A stretch of 64,000 nucleotides of DNA from Prevotella sp. oral taxon 475 (GCF_018127805.1 NZ_CP072334.1:372001-436000); one strand, 5' to 3'. Shown: positions 16,735 through 25,608, counted from the stretch's first letter. Numbers and translations: made by a program. The notes: a model not told the origin generated them from the letters alone.

Positions 16735-16808
16735 AAGCTAAGAAAACGAGGTGCAAAAGCTAAGAGATGACACTTCAAAAACTAAGGAAATGGAGCGTAA
16801 AAGCTAAG
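16733..16808 (+). repeat. 22-nt-period array A, core AAAAGCTAAG (four units)
   Basis: AAAAGCTAAG or a one-base variant starts at 16733, 16755, 16777 (AAAAACTAAG) and 16799, exactly 22 nt apart. The core is followed by a variable 12-nt part, often of the type RAAAnG. An isolated GCTAAG lies at 16708. The array sits between pgpH and argR, upstream of the argR promoter. The same family recurs at 32.3 and 52.1 kb. Confidence 0.85.
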
Positions 16809-16916
16809 AGATCGGAATGAGGTGGTGTAACAAGCTCATGATCAAGCATAAACGAAGGTGGAGCGGAAGATGAGAAAAAGAGAGGGAAAGGACTTCTGAT
16901 TGTCGATTTTTATGTA

Positions 16917-16924
16917 TACTTTTG
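16917..16924 (+). promoter_or_regulatory. Promoter -7 element of argR
   Basis: TACTTTTG matches TAnnTTTG. It places the transcript start near 16931 and thereby excludes the upstream in-frame ATGs at 16900 and 16912, favouring the ATG at 16951. Confidence 0.6.
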
Positions 16925-16950
16925 TCGATGAAACCAATATTTATACACAG

Positions 16951-17424
16951 ATGAAAGAAAGAGACAGTCGAATTGAAACGCTGAAAATGTTGATTTCGAG
17001 CAAAGAGATGAGCAGTCAGGAGGAACTTTTGAAGGCTCTCTCCGCCGAGGGGTTCCACATCACGCAGGCCACGCTGAGCCGAGATTTAAAGCAACTCAAA
17101 GTGGCAAAGGCAGCCACGATGAATGGCAAATACATTTATGTGTTGCCCAATGAAACGATGTATCGACGCGTGCCTTCGCCCCGCACGGCACGCGAGATGC
17201 TGCAGACGTCGGGTTTTCTCTCGGTGAATTTTTCGGGAAACATGGGAGTGATCAAAACCAAACCCGGCTATGCCAGTTCGATAGCCTACAACATAGATAA
17301 CGGAAACATCGATGCCATTCTGGGAACCATCGCCGGTAACGATACCATTCTCATCGTTACGCGCGAGAATTGCACCCGAGAGGAGATTTTTCAGGGGTTA
17401 CAAGAGGTGATTGCCAAGATGTAA
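16951..17424 (+). CDS. argR: Arginine repressor ArgR
   Basis: A 157-residue regulator. The N-terminal winged helix (about residues 1-70) contains SSQEELLKAL and ITQATLSRDLKQLKVAKA, the ArgR DNA-recognition helix. The C-terminal hexamerisation and arginine-binding domain (about 85-157) contains AILGTIAGNDTILIV, close to the family GTxAGDDT motif. ArgR represses arginine biosynthesis genes, or activates catabolic ones, when arginine is bound. In-frame ATGs further upstream lie before or at the promoter, so the start at 16951 (MKERDSRIETLKML) is chosen. No arg genes are adjacent in the window. Confidence 0.92.
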   Translation: MKERDSRIETLKMLISSKEMSSQEELLKALSAEGFHITQATLSRDLKQLKVAKAATMNGKYIYVLPNETMYRRVPSPRTAREMLQTSGFLSVNFSGNMGVIKTKPGYASSIAYNIDNGNIDAILGTIAGNDTILIVTRENCTREEIFQGLQEVIAKM

Positions 17425-17563
17425 TGGCGCGGGATGCGCTGAAAAAAGGGAAAACACAAAGCGGGCTTGCACACATCGGGATGGGCTGTGCGGTAAATTT
17501 GTTAATAACGCTAAAACCCACTTAACACGAAAGCCTAAATAGAGAATACAGAGGATTTTTGCA

Positions 17564-17571
17564 TATTTTTG
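17564..17571 (+). promoter_or_regulatory. Promoter -7 element of the cupin regulator/ligase pair
   Basis: TATTTTTG matches TAnnTTTG and lies 29 nt above the ATG at 17601. The in-frame ATG at 17559 is upstream of it and so unlikely to be used. Confidence 0.5.
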
Positions 17572-17600
17572 TGACGATTTTTAAATTTAGCAATACAATT

Positions 17601-18155
17601 ATGGAAGAATCAATAAAGGCTATCGGGCAGCGACTCAAGGGGCTGCGCGAGGTGTTGAACATCCCGGCAGAGGAGGTGGCCGACCTTTGCGGCATCTCTT
17701 TGGAGCATTATCTGAAGATGGAAGACGGCACGGCCGACCCTTCTGTCTACCGACTGGCCAAGATTTCGAAACGTTATGGCATCGACCTCGACGTGCTGCT
17801 CTTCGGCGAGGAGCCGCGCATGAGTGCCTATTATCTCACCCGAAAGGGCAGCGGACTGGGCGTGGAACGGGGCAATGACTATAAATATGAGAGTCTGGCC
17901 AGCGGCTTTCGCGGTCGGAAAGTAGAGCCGTTCCTGGCCTATGTAGACCCGTTGCCCGACGGAAAGAAGTATAGCAAAAACACGCACAGCGGGCAGGAAT
18001 TCGACTATATCTTAGAGGGCGAGCTGGAATTGACGCTCGGCGAGAAGGTGCTCGTGCTGAAAGCAGGCGATAGCATTTACTTCGATGCCTCGCAACCCCA
18101 CCGCATGCAGGCCCTGGGAGGTAAGACGGTGAAGTTTTTATGTGTAATCGTTTGA
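17601..18155 (+). CDS. XRE-family regulator with C-terminal cupin domain
   Basis: A 184-residue two-domain protein. Residues about 5-62 form an XRE helix-turn-helix (IGQRLKGLREVLNIPAEEVADLCGISLEHYLKMEDG..). Residues about 105-184 form a cupin barrel (GQEFDYILEGELELTLG, LKAGDSIYFDASQPHRM), which normally binds a small effector. The protein ends 14 nt before an acyl-CoA ligase gene on the same strand. I infer that it regulates this ligase, sensing the substrate or product through the cupin domain. The pairing of such a regulator with an AMP-forming ligase is, as I recall, common in Bacteroidetes. Confidence 0.88.
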   Translation: MEESIKAIGQRLKGLREVLNIPAEEVADLCGISLEHYLKMEDGTADPSVYRLAKISKRYGIDLDVLLFGEEPRMSAYYLTRKGSGLGVERGNDYKYESLASGFRGRKVEPFLAYVDPLPDGKKYSKNTHSGQEFDYILEGELELTLGEKVLVLKAGDSIYFDASQPHRMQALGGKTVKFLCVIV

Positions 18156-18169
18156 AAGGGAAAACACGC

Positions 18170-19825
18170 ATGATAGAAAGGTTTTTAAAGCAGACGTCGT
18201 TCGTTTCGACGGAAGATTATCGAGATAATTTAGAGTTTATTGTTCCCGAAAACTTCAATTTCGCCTACGACGTGATGGATGTCTGGGCAGCGGAAAAACC
18301 CGAGAAGACGGCCCTGATCTGGACCAACGACGAGGGAGAGGAGCGTTTTTTCTCTTTCGCCGACCTCAAAGCGGAAACCGACCGGGCCGCGGCCTACTTT
18401 CTCTCACTGGGCATTGGGCGGGGCGACTGTGTGATGCTGATTCTCAAAAGGCGATATGAGTGGTGGATTTCGATGCTGGCTCTGCATAAGATCGGGGCCG
18501 TTGCGATTCCTGCTACGCACATGCTCACTACGCACGACATCGTCTATCGCAACACGAGTGCCGGCATCAAGGCCATTGTCTGCGTGGGCGAGGAGTATGT
18601 TTTGACGCAGGTGCAGGGGGCTATGCCCGAGAGTAAGACGGTGGAAGTGCTGGTGAGCATCGGTCCGATGGTGCCCGAGGGTTTTCACGACTGGCACAAA
18701 GAGATAGCTGCCGCACCGCCTTTTGTGCGGCCCGAGCCTACGAGCAACGACGATATGATGCTGATGTACTTCACCAGCGGTACGAGCGGAGAACCCAAAA
18801 TGGTGGCACACGATTTTCTTTATCCCATCGGACATATTCCTACAGGCGTTTTCTGGCACAATCTCAACGAGGAGAGCATCCATCTCACCGTGGCCGACAC
18901 GGGCTGGGGGAAGGCTGTTTGGGGGAAACTCTATGGGCAGTGGTTTGCCGGGGCGGCCGTGTTTGTGTTTGATCACGAAAAGTTTGCGGCCGATAAAATC
19001 CTCCGATGCATCGAGAAATACCGCATCACGTCGTTCTGCGCACCGCCGACGGTTTATCGGTTTCTCATCCACGAAGATTTCAATCGTTACGATCTTTCCT
19101 CGCTACAATATTGCACCACGGCCGGAGAAGCACTCAATGCTGCCGTGTATCGCAAATTTTTCGAGCGCACAGGCATCCGACTCATGGAAGGTTTCGGGCA
19201 GACCGAGACTTGTATGACCCTCGGAACGATGCCCTGGATGGAACCTAAACCAGGGTCGATGGGTATGCCCAATGCACAGTATGACATCGATTTGGTACGC
19301 CCGGATGGCACCTCTTGCGAGGACGGAGAGAAGGGGCAGATTGTTGTTCGCATCGGTAAGAGCAAACCTTTGGGACTCTTCAAGGAGTATTATCGCGACG
19401 AAGCACTCACCCGTCAGGCCTGGCACGACGGCGTGTATTATACCGGCGACATCGCCTGGCGCGACGAAGATGGATATTACTGGTTTGTGGGAAGAGCCGA
19501 CGATGTGATCAAAAGCAGTGGCTATCGCATCGGTCCGTTTGAAGTGGAGAGTGCGCTCATGACACATCCCGCCGTGGTGGAATGTGCCATTACGGGTGTT
19601 CCCGACGATATTCGCGGCATGGTGGTGAAGGCAACCGTGGTGCTGCACGACCAATGGAAGCCTCAAGCGGGCGACCAATTGGTACGCGAGCTCCAGGAAC
19701 ACGTCAAACACGAGACGGCTCCCTATAAGTATCCACGCATCGTTGAGTTTGTCGACGAATTGCCCAAAACCATCAGCGGGAAAATCAGACGCGTCGAAAT
19801 CAGAGAAAAAGATAGAAAGAATTGA
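18170..19825 (+). CDS. AMP-forming acyl-CoA synthetase (acetyl/medium-chain type)
   Basis: A 551-residue ANL-superfamily enzyme that adenylates a carboxylic acid with ATP and transfers it to CoA. Diagnostic motifs are all visible: the P-loop YFTSGTSGEPKMVAHD (about residue 200), the adenylate motif GFGQTETCM, the hinge GRADDVIKSSGYRIGP and the C-terminal catalytic lysine in PKTISGKIRR. The start at 18170 (MIERFLKQTSF) is preferred because the longer frame from 18140 would overlap the regulator gene. Length and motifs resemble the medium-chain acyl-CoA or acetyl-CoA synthetase subgroup; the preferred acid cannot be stated. It forms a two-gene unit with the cupin regulator. Confidence 0.9.
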   Translation: MIERFLKQTSFVSTEDYRDNLEFIVPENFNFAYDVMDVWAAEKPEKTALIWTNDEGEERFFSFADLKAETDRAAAYFLSLGIGRGDCVMLILKRRYEWWISMLALHKIGAVAIPATHMLTTHDIVYRNTSAGIKAIVCVGEEYVLTQVQGAMPESKTVEVLVSIGPMVPEGFHDWHKEIAAAPPFVRPEPTSNDDMMLMYFTSGTSGEPKMVAHDFLYPIGHIPTGVFWHNLNEESIHLTVADTGWGKAVWGKLYGQWFAGAAVFVFDHEKFAADKILRCIEKYRITSFCAPPTVYRFLIHEDFNRYDLSSLQYCTTAGEALNAAVYRKFFERTGIRLMEGFGQTETCMTLGTMPWMEPKPGSMGMPNAQYDIDLVRPDGTSCEDGEKGQIVVRIGKSKPLGLFKEYYRDEALTRQAWHDGVYYTGDIAWRDEDGYYWFVGRADDVIKSSGYRIGPFEVESALMTHPAVVECAITGVPDDIRGMVVKATVVLHDQWKPQAGDQLVRELQEHVKHETAPYKYPRIVEFVDELPKTISGKIRRVEIREKDRKN

Positions 19826-19898
19826 TTCCTAAGAATAGGGAATGGATCATTAAGAATTGCGTATCGACCATTATCATGGTCAATTCTCATAGATCAAT

Positions 19899-19940
19899 TA
19901 AAAAAAAGCGGGCTCCGGTTTTCACAAACCAGAGCCCGCT
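19899..19940 (-). terminator. Strong rho-independent terminator of the Ig-like lipoprotein gene
   Basis: On the minus strand AGCGGGCTC (19932-19940) pairs with GAGCCCGCT (19907-19915), with a GGTTT/AAACC inner stem. A run of eight T follows. It serves the minus-strand lipoprotein gene; on the plus strand there is no T-tract for the ligase gene. Confidence 0.85.
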
Positions 19941-19979
19941 ATCTTCTATGAGAAGTCGAATAGATGAAATGATTTTTTT

Positions 19980-20036
19980 ACTTAACAGTGGCAAATTCCA
20001 CTACTTAACAGTGACAAAACTTGTTACTTAACAGTG
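19980..20036. repeat. Three 23-nt-spaced copies of a gene 3' end
   Basis: ACTTAACAGTG occurs at 19980, 20003 and 20026, exactly 23 nt apart. The last copy is the 3' end and stop codon of the lipoprotein gene (minus strand, ...GTT AAG TAA). The other two lie just downstream. This looks like tandem duplication by slippage at the gene end. Confidence 0.75.
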
Positions 20037-20599
20037 ACGGTGATAACACCGGTTTTCTTGTCTTTGTCGGTCACGGTGATGGTCGTTGTTCCCGCTTTCA
20101 CGCCGGTGATAGTGACGATCTTATCTTTCACTGTGGCTGTGGCAGTTTTGGCATCTTTAGAAACAACGGTATAAGGAGCCGTTCCGCTCTTCACTTCTAC
20201 GTTAACGGTTTTCTTTGTGTCTACAGAAACCGCCTCCTTGTCGAACGAGAGAACCGATGCAGCATCTTTGACCACGATACTCAGGCTCGCCATCTTTTTG
20301 TTCTTGTCGGTGACGGTCAGCGTAGCTTGTCCTTTTTTCACGCCCGTCACAGTGACAACATCCTTGGTTACAACAGCCGTTGCTGTCTTTGCGTCGGAGG
20401 TTTGGGCAGTGTAGGGAGCCACTCCGCCACCTACTCTCACATCCGTTTTCTTGCCTTCAACCACCTCAATGCTGCTTTTGTCGAACTTGAGCTGGCTTAC
20501 CACCGGCTTGTTGTCGTCTTTACTGCACGAGAAAAACATCATTGAAGAAAGGCAACATAGGCCCATTGTCATAGATTTAAACAGAGTTACTGTCTTCAT
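20024..20599 (-). CDS. Surface lipoprotein with two Ig-like (BIG2-type) repeats
   Basis: A 191-residue lipoprotein. The signal peptide ends in the lipobox FFSC (Cys25). The sequence after the cysteine, SKDDN, matches the X-K-D/E-D/E surface-export signal described for Bacteroidetes lipoproteins, so it is probably displayed on the cell surface. Two similar domains follow (about 36-105 and 108-191), each with VxVxxGxAPYT and TVTGVKxGxxTxTVTDKxKK, typical of bacterial Ig-like repeats. A longer frame from 20638 would add 13 residues before the signal peptide, so the ATG at 20599 is preferred. It is a single gene with a strong terminator. Function is unknown; adhesion or binding is a guess from the fold. 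Confidence 0.8.
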   Translation of the reverse strand: MKTVTLFKSMTMGLCCLSSMMFFSCSKDDNKPVVSQLKFDKSSIEVVEGKKTDVRVGGGVAPYTAQTSDAKTATAVVTKDVVTVTGVKKGQATLTVTDKNKKMASLSIVVKDAASVLSFDKEAVSVDTKKTVNVEVKSGTAPYTVVSKDAKTATATVKDKIVTITGVKAGTTTITVTDKDKKTGVITVTVK

Positions 20600-20811
20600 T
20601 TTGTTGATTTTTGAGTTAAACTTATTGTTGATATTCACCCCTATAAACGCAGAATCACAGGAACTTGCACGGTAGTGGTGTTAAAAAAAGTAATATTCGG
20701 AGAGTCGCTATATAATTAATGTATAGAGAAAAGTTTTGAAGATGCACTTTCGATGCCTTTGAGAAAGTATTTTCTATCTTCGCCGTAGAAACCCAATCGT
20801 AAGAAACAGAT

Positions 20812-22602
20812 ATGAAAACCATCGACCAACGGCTCGACGCCCTTCGCGAACGGATGCGCCGAGAACATCTCGCGGCATTCATCTTTCCCAGTACCGACCC
20901 ACACAGCGGCGAATATGTGCCCGACCATTGGAAAGGGCGCGAGTGGATTTCGGGCTTCAGTGGATCGGCAGGCACGGCTGTCGTCACGCAGACTGCCGCC
21001 GCTCTGTGGACAGACTCTCGCTATTTCATTGCCGCCGAAGAACAATTGACCGGCACAGAGTTTCGCCTCATGAAGCAGCGAATGGCCGGTACGCCCTCCA
21101 TTGCCCAGTGGCTGGCAGAAGAACTGCGCGAGAGCGACAGCACCGAAGTGGGACTCGATGGAATGACCAACACCTACCAGGAGGTGTGCGAACTGAAACA
21201 GGATCTTCGGAAGCGGGGCGGATTCACTGTCAGAACCAACTTCGACCCTCTCGAAACACTATGGAAAGACCGCCCCGAGATTCCTACCCGGCCTGTAGAA
21301 ATGCAACCGATAGAACTCTCCGGCGAAGAAACACGTTCCAAACTCAAGAGAATTCGTCAAGCCTTGCGCAGCCTTCATGCCGATGGAACCCTCCTTTCTA
21401 CTCTCGACGACATTGCCTGGACTCTCAATCTGCGAGGTTGCGACGTGCATTGTAATCCTGTCTTCGTGGCCTATCTGCTCATTTCATCCCATCGCACGAC
21501 GTTATATATAAATAAGGTGAAGCTCTCGGCCGAGATCTTGTCTTATCTAACGGAGCAAGGAGTGGATGTCGACGATTACGAAAATGTGGCCGACGGACTT
21601 CGGCATTATAGCGAATATAACATCCTGATCGATCCCACCGCCACCTGTTATACCCTTGCTCGGCAAGTGGCTTGTCAGGAAGTGATATTCGAAACATCAC
21701 CCGTGGCCGAGATGAAAGCTGTGAAAAACGAGGCCGAGATACGTGGCTTCCGCCAGGCGATGCTTAAAGATGGCATTGCGATGGTTAAGTTTCTGCGGTG
21801 GCTTCAGCCGGCAGTTAAGGCTGGAGGACAGACCGAAAGGACACTCGACGAGAAACTCACGTCGCTGCGTGCCAGTCAACCGCTCTTCCGAGGGGTCTCA
21901 TTTGACACCATCGTGGGCTACGAAGCCCATGGTGCTATCGTGCATTACGAAGCTACTGCCGAGACGGATGCGGTTGTAGAGCCTCGCGGATGGGTGCTCA
22001 TCGACAGCGGAGCACAGTATGAAGACGGTACGACCGACATCACACGGACCATCGCCTTGGGCCCGATTACCGATGAGCAGCGGCGTGTCTATACGCTGGT
22101 TCTGAAAGGATTTCTGCAATTGGCGATGTGCAAATTTCCAGACGGTACCACCGGAACGCAACTCGACATCCTGGCAAGGCAGGCTTTGTGGCGCGAGGGT
22201 TTGAACTATTTTCATGGTACCGGCCATGGTGTCGGTGCCTATCTCAACGTGCATGAAGGACCGCAACAGGTGCGAATGGAGTGGCGACCGGCTGCTTTTC
22301 ATGCCGGTATGACCATCACGGACGAACCCGGCGTTTATCTTCCGGGGCGTTTCGGCGTGCGTATCGAAAACACATTGCTCACCATTCCCGGGAAGACAAC
22401 CGAGTTTGGTGCATTCCTTGAGTTCGATTCGCTTACCCTGTGTCCCATCGACACCACGCCCATTATCGTCTCTCTGCTCAGCGACGACGAATTGGCGTTC
22501 TTCAATCACTATCATCGCCGAGTGGAGGAGGTTCTTTCTCCACACCTCGAACCGGAAGAACAAGTCTGGCTAAAAGAAGCCACGAAGCCGTTGACGCGAT
22601 GA
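20812..22602 (+). CDS. pepP: Xaa-Pro aminopeptidase (M24B family)
   Basis: A 596-residue metallopeptidase that removes an N-terminal residue preceding proline. It has two creatinase-like N-terminal domains (about 1-310) and a C-terminal pita-bread domain. Expected metal ligands are visible: Asp398 in DSGAQYEDG, Asp409 in TTDITRT, His in FHGTGHGVGAY, Glu in MTITDEPGVY and Glu in GVRIENTLLT. The length of about 600 matches the large, eukaryotic-like aminopeptidase P branch rather than the roughly 440-residue E. coli enzyme. There is no signal peptide, so it is cytoplasmic. A TATCTTCG sequence at 20775-20782 is a near-match -7 element. Confidence 0.92.
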   Translation: MKTIDQRLDALRERMRREHLAAFIFPSTDPHSGEYVPDHWKGREWISGFSGSAGTAVVTQTAAALWTDSRYFIAAEEQLTGTEFRLMKQRMAGTPSIAQWLAEELRESDSTEVGLDGMTNTYQEVCELKQDLRKRGGFTVRTNFDPLETLWKDRPEIPTRPVEMQPIELSGEETRSKLKRIRQALRSLHADGTLLSTLDDIAWTLNLRGCDVHCNPVFVAYLLISSHRTTLYINKVKLSAEILSYLTEQGVDVDDYENVADGLRHYSEYNILIDPTATCYTLARQVACQEVIFETSPVAEMKAVKNEAEIRGFRQAMLKDGIAMVKFLRWLQPAVKAGGQTERTLDEKLTSLRASQPLFRGVSFDTIVGYEAHGAIVHYEATAETDAVVEPRGWVLIDSGAQYEDGTTDITRTIALGPITDEQRRVYTLVLKGFLQLAMCKFPDGTTGTQLDILARQALWREGLNYFHGTGHGVGAYLNVHEGPQQVRMEWRPAAFHAGMTITDEPGVYLPGRFGVRIENTLLTIPGKTTEFGAFLEFDSLTLCPIDTTPIIVSLLSDDELAFFNHYHRRVEEVLSPHLEPEEQVWLKEATKPLTR

Positions 22603-22695
22603 GAGCGGGAAGTAGAGGCAGATGGTGCCGTTGATAAAAGCAAGCTGCCACGACCACATCTTCTTGGTGGAAAATCGATTCTTAAAGAGAACTTG

Positions 22696-22736
22696 AAACG
22701 CATTTTCCTTACTTTTGTAAGGTAGAGTGCGTTTTT
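22696..22736 (+). terminator. Rho-independent terminator of pepP
   Basis: AAACGCA (22696-22702) pairs with TGCGTTT (22728-22734), enclosing a perfect CCTTAC-TTTT-GTAAGG hairpin (22708-22723), and a T-rich run follows. A TACTTTTG string inside the inner hairpin (22710-22717) resembles a -7 element. Confidence 0.7.
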
Positions 22737-22751
22737 CTGTTGACTTTTTAT

Positions 22752-22759
22752 TACTTTTG
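22752..22759 (+). promoter_or_regulatory. Promoter -7 element of the zinc metalloprotease gene
   Basis: TACTTTTG, an exact TAnnTTTG match, directly follows the pepP terminator and lies 76 nt above the ATG at 22836. No TTTG is seen at the usual -33 spacing. Confidence 0.5.
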
Positions 22760-22835
22760 CACTTTATGAAAAAATGAGTTCTGTCGGTATCTGGGACAGA
22801 CTCTGGTTGAACAGTAATAACTGTCGTTATAGAAA

Positions 22836-25427
22836 ATGAAGAAGAAAGAAACGCTTTTGGTTGCCTTCCTGGTTGCGGGTATTTCCATTCCCGCCTTGTC
22901 AAGTACGTTCGGATTGCTCGAGCAGTCGTGGTTCTTGCGTAAGAAGAAGAGAGAGGTTCCGGCTCCGTCGGCCTATCATAAGCTCACGGGCCGTGACACA
23001 CTGGCTTTGCAAGGACTGATGAACGTCATCAAGAAAGACGATCAATATTATCTTGAGATACCGAAACAACTGCTCGGCAGGCAGTTCTTGGTATCGAATA
23101 AACTGCTCCAGGTGCCGGCCGAACTGAACGAAGCTGGTGTGAACAAAGGTATTAACTACGAGAATAAAACTATTGTCTTGGAATGGGAACGCCAACTCGG
23201 TCGGCTCAATATTCGCGAACAACGCCCCACGCCCGAAGTGATGGAAGGACAGGCGATGGCTCTTTCGGTGCGCGATAATTATATTAATCCGCTCATAGCC
23301 AGTCTGAAAGTGGAGGGAGTGAGTCGAGATTCGGCTTCGGTGGTGGTGAAAGTCACCGACCTCTTCAACGGTAAGGACAATAGTCTGAACGATGTTTTTA
23401 ATCTCATCAACCTCGGTACAAGTGCCAATAGCGAACTCTCGCGCATCCTGAGTATGAAGGCTTACGAGGGAAACGTGGCGGCCACGTCGGAGCTGACCAC
23501 AGTAGTACACGAGGGAAAGAGTAAGACTCATATTACGGTGGTGGTGAGCTCGTCGCTCATTCTGCTGCCCGAGCATCCCATGGCGGGTAGAGTAGAGAGT
23601 CAGCGAGTGGGCTATTTCACTACGCCTCGTTTGCAGTATGGCGACGATCAGCCCGAGGTGACCACTCGAAACTACATCACCCGTTGGCGATTGGAGCCTA
23701 TCGACACCGCGGCCTATCTGCGTGGCGAACTGGTTGAGCCACGTCAGCCCATCACTTTTTATATCGACCGCACTGTTCCTCGCAATCTGCGTCCCTATAT
23801 TGAACGTGGTATTCTGGATTGGAACCGCGCCTTCGAGCGGGCCGGCTTTAAGAATGCCGTTCAGGTGAAGGCGTATACCGACAGTATGGCGGCCGAGGGT
23901 GACGACGTGAAATACTCCGTCCTGACGTACGATGCCTCTGAGAAAGCCAACGCCATGGGGCCTTCTGTTATCGATCCGCGTACGGGTGAGATTCTCAAAG
24001 CTGATGTTATCTGGTGGCATAACGTGCGGTCGTTGCTCAAGGAGTGGTTGATGGTGCAGACCTCTGCCTACGACCCGGCCGCGCGCCAACCCGTTCTACC
24101 CGACAGTCTCATCGGAGCCGCCGCGCGTTTTGTGGCCTGCCACGAGGTGGGACACTCGCTGGGACTGCGGCACAACATGCGTGCCTCTGACGCTTACCCC
24201 ACTGATTCGCTGCGTTCTCCCCACTTCACCCGTCGCATGGGTGGGACCTCGGCCTCTATCATGGATTATGCGCGTTTCAACTACGTGGCACAACCCGGTG
24301 ACGGCGTGAAGGTTACGACTCCTGCCATTGGCCCTTACGACCTCATGGCCATAGAATGGGGTTATCGTTGGTTCCCCAATGAAGAGCAAGCCGATCAACC
24401 TCTCTTTACATTTTTGCAAAAACATCAGAGTAGAGAATATCGCTACAGTGAGGCGCAAAACCAGCGGACGGCCATCGATCCACGCGCCTTGAGCGAGGAC
24501 TTGGGTGATGATGCGATGCGATCGGCCCGATATGGTATCGCTAACCTTAAACGTATCGTGCCCAACATCGTGAAATGGACGACGACGGGCCGACCGGGTC
24601 AAACCTATGATGATGCCTCGCGTCTCTACGCCGCCATCATCTTCCAATGGAGTCTCTACGCTTATCACGTGCTGGCCAACGTGGGTGGCATGTACATCGA
24701 GAACACTACTGTGGGTGATGGGCAGCGAACCTTCAGCTTCGTGCCCCGCGAACGGCAGGAACGAGCTGTGCAATTCCTGATGGATGAGGTGCTCAGTGCT
24801 CAACCCTGGCTCTTCGCCGCGCCCCTCACGCAATATACCTACATCAATCGTCGCACTCCGGTGGGTGTGCAAGAGATGTCGCCAGCCTATTCGCTCACCA
24901 ATCAGCAGAGCTACATTCTGTGGGATTTGTTGGATAACAACCGACTGGTACGCATGCTCGAGAACGAGCGACAGAATGGTTCTGCACAGGCCTTCACCGC
25001 CATCGAACTCGTCGACCGGCTCCACCGTCACATCTTCCGCTCCACTATCGCCGGTCGTAACCCCGACATTGCCGAACGCAGTTTGCAGAAAAACTTTGTC
25101 GATGCCCTCATCACCGCAGCTGCTGAGCAAGAGGGTGTCAAGCTAAATAAAAAACTTGCTGCCGGGTCTGTCTCACGATACGGCACCTCAGCCAACGAGC
25201 CCTGCACGCTGTTCCATCCCCGCGAGCTGAGCAGTGCGTCGCGCATCATCGAGCTTACCGGCAGTCAGGCTACCCGTGTGAGCGATGCCATTAGCGTAAA
25301 ACGCGGCGAACTACTTCGCATTCTCCAACTGCTGCGCTCGCGTCTGACCACAGCCAATACCGCTGCCCGCCTGCACTACGAAGATGTGTCGCTTCGCATC
25401 CAAACCGCTCTGGGGTTGCGCAAGTAA
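22836..25427 (+). CDS. Secreted zinc-dependent metalloprotease (metzincin-like; DUF4953/DUF5117/DUF5118 type)
   Basis: An 863-residue exported protein. The signal peptide is followed by a short charged segment and a domain typical of the DUF5118/DUF5117 family (about 45-420: LTGRDTLALQGLMNVIKKDDQYYLEIP...). The zinc site is a full metzincin motif HEVGHSLGLRH (His436, His440, His446; Glu437 catalytic), followed by a candidate Met-turn SIMDYARFNY about 40 residues later. The C-terminal 400 residues are helical (DUF4953-like). These proteins are widespread in Bacteroidetes and are predicted to be periplasmic or surface peptidases; few have been characterised. It lies in its own unit, with a promoter in front, 180 bp before the SusC-like gene. 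Confidence 0.85.
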   Translation: MKKKETLLVAFLVAGISIPALSSTFGLLEQSWFLRKKKREVPAPSAYHKLTGRDTLALQGLMNVIKKDDQYYLEIPKQLLGRQFLVSNKLLQVPAELNEAGVNKGINYENKTIVLEWERQLGRLNIREQRPTPEVMEGQAMALSVRDNYINPLIASLKVEGVSRDSASVVVKVTDLFNGKDNSLNDVFNLINLGTSANSELSRILSMKAYEGNVAATSELTTVVHEGKSKTHITVVVSSSLILLPEHPMAGRVESQRVGYFTTPRLQYGDDQPEVTTRNYITRWRLEPIDTAAYLRGELVEPRQPITFYIDRTVPRNLRPYIERGILDWNRAFERAGFKNAVQVKAYTDSMAAEGDDVKYSVLTYDASEKANAMGPSVIDPRTGEILKADVIWWHNVRSLLKEWLMVQTSAYDPAARQPVLPDSLIGAAARFVACHEVGHSLGLRHNMRASDAYPTDSLRSPHFTRRMGGTSASIMDYARFNYVAQPGDGVKVTTPAIGPYDLMAIEWGYRWFPNEEQADQPLFTFLQKHQSREYRYSEAQNQRTAIDPRALSEDLGDDAMRSARYGIANLKRIVPNIVKWTTTGRPGQTYDDASRLYAAIIFQWSLYAYHVLANVGGMYIENTTVGDGQRTFSFVPRERQERAVQFLMDEVLSAQPWLFAAPLTQYTYINRRTPVGVQEMSPAYSLTNQQSYILWDLLDNNRLVRMLENERQNGSAQAFTAIELVDRLHRHIFRSTIAGRNPDIAERSLQKNFVDALITAAAEQEGVKLNKKLAAGSVSRYGTSANEPCTLFHPRELSSASRIIELTGSQATRVSDAISVKRGELLRILQLLRSRLTTANTAARLHYEDVSLRIQTALGLRK

Positions 25428-25608
25428 AGAAAGGGAACGTAGGCTCATAGAATAAAGAATGGGCAACACGGCCTACGAGACGACTAAAACCGGCAAAAGA
25501 AATGGATAAAACGGTCTATGAGATGGGAAAATGAGTCTGAAATAAGTTCTCCAACCTCCGGGATAAAAAATCTTACCCCGCATCATTCAAACAAACAGCA
25601 TAAACGAT

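Noticed and set aside
16733..16808. CRISPR array (also considered at 32281-32352, 52102-52200 and 58525-58866)
   Set aside because: The repeated cores are 10 nt with 12-nt variable parts, or 41-bp units with no spacers. No cas genes are present. These do not match CRISPR dimensions.
22570..22902. Minus-strand frame across the pepP-metalloprotease gap
   Set aside because: It covers a terminator and a promoter of the plus strand, and its translation has no recognisable domain. A gene remnant cannot be excluded, but support is too weak.
22899..25130. Long minus-strand frames opposite the metalloprotease gene
   Set aside because: They are shadows of a well-supported gene with HEVGHSLGLRH; the antisense translations show no domain features.
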